Positions 55,512 to 64,000 of a stretch of 64,000 bases of DNA are shown in pieces. The stretch is taken from contig JACCGJ010015157.1 in NCBI GenBank assembly GCA_013407085.1, forward strand, positions 1 to 64,000. Direction: 5' to 3'. Each line of letters starts with the position of its first letter. Within the stretch, counting starts at the first letter, position 1. This stretch comes from Atriophallophorus winterbourni (lineage: Eukaryota > Platyhelminthes > Trematoda > Plagiorchiida > Microphallidae). A model generated the notes under the pieces. The model had not been told where the DNA came from, searched no databases, and worked only from the letters and a program-made list of their open reading frames with translations. Both the position numbers and the translations under genes were made by a program.

Positions 55512-55555
55512 TTGGTCTGACGAATTATCTGTGTTCAGAAGCGAAACGTTACCAA
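55512..55555 (+). ncRNA. Hammerhead-like motif, right arm
   Basis: Plus strand: TTGGT, CTGACGA (55517-55523), GAAA (55543-55546), CGTT, ACCAA. The 5' strand of stem II has mutated to ATTATCTG, leaving about 4 pairs, so it is weaker than the left arm. Confidence 0.5.
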
Positions 55556-55572
55556 AACCTTGCTATAACCGA

Positions 55573-58379
55573 TTCATTGCAAACTTTATTTTCATGATTA
55601 TTGACTCCCGATCGGCCTCGAATATTTTCAAGAACGAAGCTAGCCATAAGATCCAAGCACAAAGAATATGAGCGTTGCGATCTCTAAATAATCTAGATCA
55701 GTTAGTTAATGCCACTGCCAAAGTTTAAGAATGCTAAAATGTTAAAATTGTTGTGATGACAAATTAAAAAGCAGCGGCATTAACATTATCGTACGAGAAT
55801 GTTGTACGTTGAAATGTAAAAATTCCACAAAATCATAGCTCCATGATGCTGTATAATAATTTGAGAAATATTCAATCTGGAAGAAGAGGCTCTGGAAATA
55901 AATTGCACAAGAGCTCAAGCGTACTAACAACTCACGTGGAATGCGTCATATAACTAACACTAGCAAGACATAATTCAGAATAAATGATTTCACATTTGTT
56001 CAATCTTGTTCCAGCGATAATATATCGTGGCCAAGTAGCAGATCTTGATGACAGTTCAGTCCGTGTTGTGATCATTAAGGTGTCAGTGATTCACTATTCG
56101 TGATGAGATTCGGCTTCATTGTGTGAGTAACAAGTGAAGTGATATCGTCTACACAAGGTGGAGATTATCAGAAGTCTGACTGTTGATCTCTTTGGGCGAT
56201 GTCGACCAAAGTCTAGACAGTTGAATCTCGTGTTAATTATTCTCGAAACGGAACTCAACTTGTGGCGGCTTTTTCCTTAAAAGGTTTGCCCATAAAGATA
56301 TTCTATTTAATGCACATTCAGGGTACTATCCTTCATGAAGAATTGGAAAAATAAACGTGAAACTAAGTACAGTTTAGCATTGTAAATATTAGTGTTAACT
56401 CATTTATGTTCGAACACCACTAGCTTCGTAGTAAGAACAATAAAGATGTGATTTTTTATGGAACAACCGCAAATTCATCGTTACAGCTTTGCTATTTTCT
56501 TACTGCGTGTTCCTCGATTCTACGTGCAAGTACCTTCTGCTTTTTCGAACGTGCAGTAAAAACTCAAAAAAGTTTTCAAACTTTTCCAGTTTCGCACTTT
56601 TTATGAATTTAGTATGCCACTCATTTATTATGAATTCTCGCATCTCTCCTTTTGTTGCGACGTAATGTTCACAGATATATGAGCACCAGAATTCAACTTG
56701 TTATATTCGCTTAGATACCTCAACCAGACACACAATATTGAAATAATATTTTACTTCGCTTGTTACGACAAGTGCCTTTCTGCAACTGTAAACAAACCTC
56801 AAAAACAGATTGCTCGCCTTAGTGTACTGCGTTGTACGTCGAATCCCAAATCTCCTATTGCTTCTGACATGTGTTTTTAATGTTTCCTGTTTTATAGATC
56901 GAAGGATTGTTCACCAAATCTGATGAACATTAACCACCCTAGACTGCAAACCCTGCTATAATTGAGGGTGAAATTTCAGTCGTTCAAAAATTGCACACCC
57001 ACCAACCACTAATAAACTAATCCTTATTTCAGAACACAACTTTCAAGAATATTGACTACGATCATCAAACAGCCTGGACGATTTAGCTGTTCTTGAATTT
57101 CAATACATTTTCGGCACGAATCATGGAATCAAATAAACAGAACTTTGTGAAAAGCTTTAATCGTATTATTTCTAATGCGCGTGATGTATTTATTATTAAC
57201 ATTTGAATTACGCCGCGGCGTTGAATGTTATAAGCATATCTAATGCGGTAGATAAGTCACAGATCTCAAGGATTCGAGGAAGCACCGAAAAATATAAAAA
57301 ATAAAAGCAAAAGCGGATGAAACTAAACAAGTTGAGCGTTTAAACCACATATATGTAGATGGGGTAAATCCACGTGTGAGATGGAGAAAATGTATGTAAA
57401 TCAGAATTTTTTGGATTAAAATATCAAGAATTTCACCAGGCTCAATAAATGTCTGCTTCGTGGTTAACCTATTAGCGACTGAGAACATAACTCATCAAAC
57501 ATAATCAAAATTATCAGCTTCACGTTAATACTAAATTTCTTTTCGATTGAAGTTAACCGGAAAATAATTTGACAATCCATCAACAATGGGTTTTAATTTG
57601 AGCCCTGTTCTAACCCTCTGTAAATCTTTCATCCTTTAACATAATTAGGTTACGACTGTTCTCCTGTTAGCGTAATTATACGCTGGGATATTAACCTCTG
57701 GAAATATGGAATGGGTACAAGAATCGAATATTCAGCCAGAACAGTTGCAGGTACTGGTGGTGGCGTGGTGCATATGGGAAGTGAATATGAATACGTTGCT
57801 GAACGCAGATGAAACGATTCCGTACGTAGCAGCCTAAACCATTAGCTATAAATTAACAAGAATATGTCTTAGTAACAGTCAACTGCCTAGCGAAACGGAT
57901 ACAGCTATTTTCATTTTCAGCGGTTCTGGAGCGTATAATAAGCGTAGAAATCATTAAAAATTTCTAGCAGATTGCGTTATATGGAATTCAGGCGGATTTT
58001 TAAACTACTAAGTTGCAAATGTTTAGAGTCATTAGCGACCTGGAGTTCTAATTGGTATAGCGGACCTTGTTGTCTTGAGTTGCGTCTGCATGAATAATAG
58101 TTTAAATTATCAACAAAATCTGTTGAGTTAAAACGCCACCCCTTCCGGTTTAATTATTCAATCTCATTTAATTTATTTGTAAAGATAAAAATGTGCACAC
58201 ACGAAGCTCTGACTCAAATGGCTGAAGTTGTGTCACTCTATTTCTAAAAGAATATACAGATTCTTCTTGCACTTAATCGCAAGAAATAACATAACACAAA
58301 AGTATTTGACCCCGATAAAATCATAATAAATACCGCCCATTTGCTTGAATATATATACCGTTGCTGAGCAAGCTGCAAG
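55573..58379. other. No gene recognised
   Basis: AT-rich. Short open stretches (55742-55930 minus, 56698-56880 plus, 57240-57488 minus) carry no recognisable motifs. Confidence 0.5.
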
Positions 58380-58920
58380 ACGAGAGTTCACTTATATGTT
58401 TTGTTCATCTTGAACATATCGTGGGTGGACAAAGTATGGAATGCTGAAGTGCTTTCTAAAGCTGGTCTAAAGAGTGTGTTTATTCTGCTAAGGCAGCGCC
58501 GTCCACGTTGGCCTGGTCACGTCTACAGTGAGTTAAATTCAAGATGTCGACCGGACTTGCGGTACAAAGACGTTTGAAAAAACAAATGAAAGCTCTTGGC
58601 GTTGACCCCACGAGTTTGAAAAAACTTGCTCTGGACCACTCACTCTGGAAAGCGTCGTCTGCAAGATGAGGAGAAGCAGATACAGCTCTTAGCTGCTGAA
58701 GGCGAATAACGCTACCGGCGTGCAACTGACGCCAATCGAACGAGTACTGCCTATGGTTGCGAGCGCTACGGGAGAGATTGTTCCTCCCGAATCGGAATGT
58801 TTAGTCATTCGAAACACTGTGCAGCATGAAACCATAATGCGCTTATCATGTACATCCATGGTCGATATCGTACGAAGGAGGCCGACAACAACAAAAACAT
58901 TCTACTTCTAAATTAATCTA
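58380..58920 (+). mobile_element. LINE ORF2 C-terminal fragment
   Basis: Broken frame reading SWVDKVWNAEVLSKAGLKSV, LLRQRRPRWPGHVYS, RCRPDLRYKDVLKKQMKALG and VDPTSLKKLALDHSLWKAS, the usual end of fluke LINE ORF2 (RRLRWLGHV... LRYKDVxKRDMKALGI...W). Everything upstream is missing. The following 200 bp match 46000-46200, so they are part of the element's 3' region. Confidence 0.75.
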
Positions 58921-60480
58921 TTGTTAATATTTTTCATGAATTTGACTTTTTGCGATAGAATTCGTCATATGAATGCAAAATTTAAGGAAGTATTTAAACA
59001 AAAATTTGACACCTATTTATCCAAAACTATTTTCTATACTTGTTGTGGCTAATGTCCCTTTTTAGCTTGTTACAACCTTAATCACCGATTGTATAAAGTC
59101 AAACAATGCCTAAAATTTATCTAGGCTTGTCATGTTCGCTCAAACTGAACCCACACGTCGTATATTAACCTGAATTTATTATCATGCAAGCTTCCTTGAT
59201 GTCGGCTTTACTTAAACAAAATGAGCGTGGTCACCTATATACAGCAATCCAACGTGTATATGGTTCCAGTTTGGCCTGATCTGTTTGGCAGAATTGTTTA
59301 TTTGAATTATATTCAGAACATATCTCCCCGTGATTGGGCAAAGTAACGTTCATTATAAGTAATCGGGGGAACTTTAATTTTCTTAGTCGCAAGTGAACGC
59401 TTCAGCAGCAACTGCGACTACCCAAAATAAAAGAAGATATGGTTATCTTCACGGATCCAGAAATGCTGCATCAACCTATGCAAAAAGGTTTTAGTGATTT
59501 GCCATGTAAGCTTCTTTTCCATGCTCGCTTGCCAAGAAATTTTCAAAAAAGATTTGCATGCAATAAACTCAAATCATTGTATTTCGTTAAATTAAACCTT
59601 ATTCCTCATATTTCATGTCATGGAATCGAGAATCTTGGTTAGATATACATTGGAAAGTATTGCATTATCCAACTGTAGAATCGCCCAGACATTCTAGATT
59701 ACCGTTGCGATCAAATATTGCTGGGTAATTTTGACGATATTACTACTTATGTTTGACTAGTAGGCAACTTCTTCGAATTGAAACAGAATGGGTACGGGTT
59801 TGTCTTGATCAGAGGGGATTTGGGGATAAGCTTCCATTTAAAAAAGTCTCTAATGGCGACAGTTTCAACTGGAATGCGTTACTTGGAGTGTAAGATCATG
59901 ACTGTATCTCGGGAGACTAGAACCATTTTTGAATAGGTGCAAAATGGGGTGGTAAACCCTATGGATCCTTTGGTGTGTCCAAATAAGGTCACCTCTTATG
60001 CACATGTGCTCGAGAGTACTCAATCCGAGTATATAAAACCGCTGCTCAAAGGTTAGGTTATACAATCCGGTAACCACTTTTGTTGCCTTACAATCAATTC
60101 TCTAGAGCAGCGAGATGTCTTTTTCCAACTAAATTGACCAATCTTGTGCTGCTTATTCCACGACGAGGTGTATATGTATGTGAAAACGTTTACCAAATAG
60201 GGCGACGAGAAATGTCCTAAAATTCGTCTGACTAAGACGAGTATGATGCATACACGCATATAGACGGTCTCGCACTGCAGACTGTTTTTCAAAACTCCGC
60301 ATACGCAGATACGAAGATATTTCTTTGATGTACTCCACCCAAGTATTTGACTGCCAAGTGCGTATGGGAAGGGGAAAGGATTTTGAAACTGTAATATTTT
60401 GCACATGTGGTAATTGAAAGACTGCATGTTTTGAAATGACCACGGGTGCAGCTAATTAGGTTTGCTCGTAAAACTAGTGC
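58921..60480. other. No gene recognised
   Basis: AT-rich. The minus-strand open stretch 60053-60427 (124 codons, overlapped by another minus frame) is unrecognised. Confidence 0.5.
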
Positions 60481-60707
60481 TAGGAGGGCACCCTCCTAAC
60501 GAATACAACAAGCTGGATTACCTGATCGACCAAAGTTCGCAACGAAGAGAGATTGCAGTTGGGTAAGCCATGTTGCACCTTGACAACAAATCTCATCTTC
60601 ACTAAATTCAGATTGTCTGACTCGGCCATGACAACCAACTTCCGCCGTTCCCATTATGCACTTTCCCACGATTATGGTGTACCATCAAACGTTCACTCTG
60701 TTGTTGC

Positions 60708-60717
60708 TATATAAATA
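60708..60717 (+). promoter_or_regulatory. TATA-like box in the candidate 5' LTR
   Basis: TATATAAATA about 190 bp upstream of the primer-binding-like site, where an LTR promoter would be expected. Confidence 0.35.
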
Positions 60718-60896
60718 CAAACCGTGTCCACGGTCAAAACGCACACACTGGGCATTTGGAACTTGGACTCCCGATCAACGTTCCATTTCAGCCTTGTTCT
60801 GTTTTCCTGAATTTTAGGTTATGAACAACGCATAGATTGATAGAACGCAACGACCGTCTCTGCTGCAACATCGACGATAAAACCATCATAACAATT

Positions 60897-60908
60897 TGGC
60901 GACGGGAA
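60897..60908 (+). other. Candidate LTR primer-binding site
   Basis: TGGCGACGGGAA, identical in its first ten bases to the site at 5037-5026 on the minus strand, and like it close to the gag start. Confidence 0.5.
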
Positions 60909-60942
60909 TAAAAGAACCCAGCAAAACGAACTGGCAATCACA

Positions 60943-61870
60943 GCAGAAGAATTGAACTCAATACTTTAGCAACAGCAACGCTAATTTGAAGAAACTCAAG
61001 CCCGTTTGATGCAGACTCTTTTGAAAAATCTGAGTGTCAAATCCGAAGACATGAAGACGGATGTACAAAACCCAGCGGTGGATGCAATCATCAACAGTAT
61101 CCCAAAATTAAATTACGCCCGATAAAGCGGTTTTACCGTCGAATCTTAATTCACGCGTTTCAAGGATATTTTCCAATCCGAATTCAACAACACTGATGAT
61201 GGCGGAAAAACGAGACTGCTGCTGAGAAACCTGGGCATCTTGGAACATGAGAAGTCTATCAAGTTCATTTTGCCGAAATCCTCAAGTTCATTTACTTTTG
61301 ATCAGATTGTACAATTTTTAGAGGAAATTTTTTGTGAACTGTCTTCTTTGTTTAATAGGCAATATAATTGCATGAAATTGGTCAAGGAGTATTGAGACGT
61401 TTTTGTGACGTATGCAGGGAAAGTTAATAGAGCATGTGAACGGTTCAAGTTCAAAGATATGACTGAAGACCAATTTCGCTTGTGGTTTGCATTAGAAAAA
61501 GACCAATACATTCGCATGAAACTGTCGAGGCTTGATCACGACCTGAACATCAACATGATGTGAATCACAACGGAATGCCAGAGACCGCTAAATTTGAAGC
61601 GCGGTACTGCATTGGTCGAATAAAAACCCTGCCAGAACGAGCCGGTGGTTTTAGCCGTCAAGCACCGAAGCAGCAGCCAGATTGGTCAACGACGCGATCA
61701 AGACGCCAAGCCCCCACCCAAGTGTTGGCAATGTGGCGAATGGCATTTTGTGTGTCATTGCCCATTCAAGAAACACCGATGCCGTAGGTGCAACAGAAAG
61801 GGGCATAAATAAAATTACTGCCAAGCGAACTATTTTAATCAGAAATCTGTGTTCGATCATTTCTATAACA
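60943..61870 (+). pseudogene. Gag of K02A2.6-like gypsy element (broken)
   Basis: Same gag as 4302-5003, but here the start ATG has become CTG (60943) and stops occur early (an in-frame TAG at about 60968) and at 61394 and 61560. The C-terminal double zinc knuckle (61730-61825) is better kept than in the other copy: CWQCGEWHFVCHC (C-x2-C-x3-H-x4-C), then CRRCNRKGHK and a stop before NYC. A zinc-binding RNA-packaging role is known for the family. Confidence 0.75.
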
Positions 61871-61904
61871 ATAATTATCAGTCATATCCCGCCTTCACAA
61901 CCTT

Positions 61905-62105
61905 CCACGGGGATGTCAGAAATCGATGGATTTATCTTACTGTAACTCAAAATGGCACACCAAACAGTTTTCAAGTTGACACGGCCTCCGACATCACTAT
62001 GATATCGGAAAACACTTAGAGATCGGTTGGCAAACCAGCAGCAATCCCGTCAGTCATGTTGCTCGCAGCGCATCTGTAGGAAGGTTAAATATCTTGGGCC
62101 AGATA
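61905..62105 (+). pseudogene. Gypsy aspartic protease remnant
   Basis: WIYLTVTQNGTPNSFQVDTA followed by SDITMIS gives the D-T-A-S/D active-site loop of retroelement proteases. Stops follow shortly (near 62018). Confidence 0.65.
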
Positions 62106-62269
62106 GCCTGCTGTTTTGCCTTTAAAGACACAAATTCAAGGTGTTTGTAACGTGTCAAAACATCCAAACTTGAATCTCTTTGGTCGGGATTGGCCTGAAA
62201 ATTTGTGGTTGCTTGATTTTCCACTGAACAGTGTGTGCAATGCTGTGAAACAATCGACAGATGACTGGG

Positions 62270-62545
62270 TAAAGCAGATTCAGCTCAAATTTCCGAAAGT
62301 CTTCCAAGATGGCCTTGGATATTGTTGGAAAACTTCAGCAAAGCTGACTTTGAGGAAGTCCTCAAACGCGTAAACGAATATGGCTTTCGTTTACGGGCCG
62401 AAAAATGTGAATTTTTCATTGAATCTATATGATATGTTGAATTTATCATTGATCGTTATGGTCGACGGCCGGACCCATCAAACATTGATGCAATTCAGAA
62501 GACGCCACCACCACATGATATCCTATCAATGACATAATGAAGAAG
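62270..62545 (+). pseudogene. Gypsy reverse transcriptase with deleted core
   Basis: The N-terminal lead-in (QIQLKFPKVFQDGLGYCWKT then AKLTL, to about 62355) is joined directly to the end of the palm/thumb (EVLKRVNEYGFRLRAEKCEF, about 62358-62415) and GRRPDPSNIDAIQKTPPPHD. Motifs A to C, including the YxDD box, are absent, so a precise deletion, with a frame change at the junction, removed the catalytic core. Confidence 0.75.
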
Positions 62546-62549
62546 GATA

Positions 62550-62973
62550 TCCCTTGGATATTGTCTGAAGAGACCCAAAATGCTTTCGAGAAGGTAAAAC
62601 CGATGCTGACCTCAGAACTTTTACTGACATATTACGACCCAAAGCTGCAATCGTTCTAGCCTTGGGCACTTTTAGATACGGAATCGGTGCAGTTATCTCG
62701 CATGTCTTCAAGGATGGAACCGAAAAAGCCATTGATCACATAGCACGGTCACTCACAACAGCTGAACGGAGTTACAGTCAAATCGAGAAAGAGGCGCTTA
62801 CCATCATCTTCGCGGTCGAGAAATTTCATAAGTTGCTATATGGCCGGAAATTCACACTTCTGACGGATCATATACCGTTACTTTCCATTTTTGCATCAAG
62901 AAAGGCATTCCTATCTACACAGCAAACAGGATACAATGACGGTCAACCATCCTGTTGGGCAATAAATTCATAA
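62550..62973 (+). pseudogene. Gypsy RNase H domain (inactive)
   Basis: The stretch YGIGAVISHVFKDGTEKAID then HIARSLTTAERSYSQIEKEA and LLTDHIPLL matches the RT-linked RNase H. The first catalytic Asp (family ADAS) has become LGTF, while the Glu of IEKEA and the Asp of LTDH are kept. A stop lies just upstream near 62659. Confidence 0.75.
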
Positions 62974-63089
62974 TAAAGTACATCTCCAGCGGGAAAGTCG
63001 GACAAGCCAATGCACCCTCAAGACTGATAACAGAAAACATTATAGAAAAAGACACGGTGGCCTAAACAACTCTGAATGCTGAGGTCAGC

Positions 63090-64000
63090 TGTTTGCTCTC
63101 CACCACGACGAAGCTAACGATAACATTTGACCAAATTCGAGAGGCAACATTAGAAGACCCCGTACTCCAAAAGGTATTTGAATCTCATAAATCCAGATGG
63201 CCGGAAGCTGTGCAAGACTTGAAAGTACAACAATTCCGAAAGTGTCAGCATTCCCTTTTAATCATGGATGAGTGTCTCATGTTTACGGATAGAGTGGTAA
63301 TTCCAAAAGAATTCTGTTCGGCCGTTCTCAAACAATTCCACGCAAGTCATCTCGGAATGCCCTGTATGAAGGCGCTAGCCCGCAGCTTCGTGTACTGGCC
63401 TCTTATGGATTCTTACAGTAAAAACCTGGTTCTCTCGTGTTCTAAATGTCCATCAGCTTTGAAAACACCGACAAATTGTGAACTGCACTCATGACATACT
63501 CCCACTGAAACCTGGTCAAGAATTCACTTGGATTTCACGGGCCCAGTGAACGGAACATCTTATTTCCTACTGGTGGACTCACATAGCAGATGGCCATAGA
63601 TCTTCCCCTCACCTGAACACAACAACTCGGACAACAATTAGGAAGCCGCAAGAAACGTTCTCCCAATTTGGTTATCCAAAGGCATTGGTGACCGATAATG
63701 GAAGACAATTCACGTCCATTAAGTTCGACTCATTTTGCCGACAGCATGGAATGAAGCACATTCGCACACCTCCATACCATCCACAATTAAAAGGACAGGT
63801 GAAGAGGTTTGTGGACACCTTCAAGCGATGAATGCTCAAAGCAGCAGGGGAATGGAATACGGAAGAATTTCTGCAGAATTTCTTGATGTTCCACCGTATC
63901 ACACCAAACTCTAACGTACCTGGAGCCATATAACCTGCGGAAGTCATGCTTAGGCAAATACGAAGAACAATCTTCGATGTCATGCGACCAAACAAAGTGG
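63090..64000 (+). pseudogene. Gypsy integrase (partial, inactive)
   Basis: The zinc-binding HHCC domain is seen in FHASHLGMPCMKALARSFVY then SCSKC (about 63335-63455). A stop at 63492 precedes the catalytic core: IHLDFTGP keeps Asp 1 (about 63522-63545) and VTDNGRQF keeps Asp 2 (about 63690-63713), but the Glu of the family's GQxERFV motif reads Lys (GQVKRFV, about 63797-63817). A further stop at about 63829 and frame changes follow. It continues past the window. Confidence 0.8.

Larger units (their letters stand above)
55343..55572. repeat. Foldback repeat made of two opposed Penelope-like tails
   Basis: Arms 55343-55438 and 55477-55572 are nearly perfect inverted copies (about 96 bp each, mismatches mainly around 55385-55392) around a 38-bp spacer. 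The flanks extend the match with a shared TCATGAAAATAA and a gap. The arm sequence also occurs in the tail of the Penelope-like remnant at 36.8 kb. A transcript would form a long hairpin. Confidence 0.85.
60560..64000 (+). mobile_element. Ty3/gypsy element (K02A2.6-like), runs off the right edge
   Basis: Same family as the minus-strand remnant at 4-5 kb. Order: leader/LTR-like region (possible LTR start TGTTGCACCTTG near 60569, TATATAAATA at about 60708-60717), primer-binding-like TGGCGACGGG (60897-60906), gag, protease, broken RT, RNase H, integrase. The right end is outside the window. The left LTR boundary is a guess, since no second LTR is present. Every domain carries stops or lost residues, so it is inactive. 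Confidence 0.8.

Noticed and set aside
60053..60427. 124-codon minus-strand frame
   Set aside because: Overlapped by another minus-strand frame of similar length with no recognisable motif in either.
63672..63995. 107-codon minus-strand frame at the right edge
   Set aside because: Antisense of the integrase core, which has clear motif support on the plus strand.

Overview
The window is animal nuclear DNA, most likely from a digenean trematode (liver-, lung- or intestinal-fluke type). The evidence is low coding density, one long multi-exon gene with GT..AG introns, and a repeat load typical of flukes: LINE remnants, Ty3/gypsy copies related to CsRn1 and to K02A2.6-like pol, a Penelope-like remnant, a Merlin-type transposase relic and hammerhead ribozyme motifs. 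The species cannot be fixed from the sequence.

Layout. 0-15 kb is a transposon graveyard. It holds a palindromic SINE-like repeat (2.1-2.5 kb), three decayed LINE copies of one family (2.6-3.7 kb and 7.4-9.5 kb on +; 13.6-15.1 kb on -), and two different gypsy remnants back to back on the minus strand (4.0-5.0 and 5.2-6.8 kb). A small insert carrying a well-formed hammerhead ribozyme sits inside the second gypsy copy (5905-6011), flanked by a perfect 12-bp direct repeat. 15-19 kb is mostly unannotated, ending in a Merlin-like transposase fragment (18.7-19.2 kb).

19.4-35.8 kb holds the only gene I would defend as host coding. It has six exons, all five introns are phase 0, and it encodes a predicted 1,796-residue zinc-finger protein. 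The order is an N-terminal SPIN-DOC/BED-like finger, a set of C2H2 fingers, then four copies of a roughly 90-residue module with a C2H2 finger inside a conserved frame, a c-Myc-like nuclear localisation signal, and two more C2H2 fingers. The two ~4.5-kb introns contain repeats and CpG-rich stretches that may be alternative promoters.

36-64 kb is again repeat-dominated: a Penelope-like 3' end with a hammerhead-like tail (36.7-37.4 kb), a CR1/jockey-like LINE (42.1-44.1 kb), LINE 3' fragments (37.4, 46.0 and 58.4 kb), a TGGA minisatellite (46.2-46.5 kb), a CpG-rich stretch (47.3-47.9 kb) that could be a first exon or promoter, a minus-strand LINE (52.6-54.3 kb), a foldback made of two opposed hammerhead-like tails (55.3-55.6 kb), and a gypsy element running off the right edge (60.6-64.0 kb). 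Every transposon copy carries frameshifts, stops or lost catalytic residues. No tRNA, rRNA or CRISPR was recognised.
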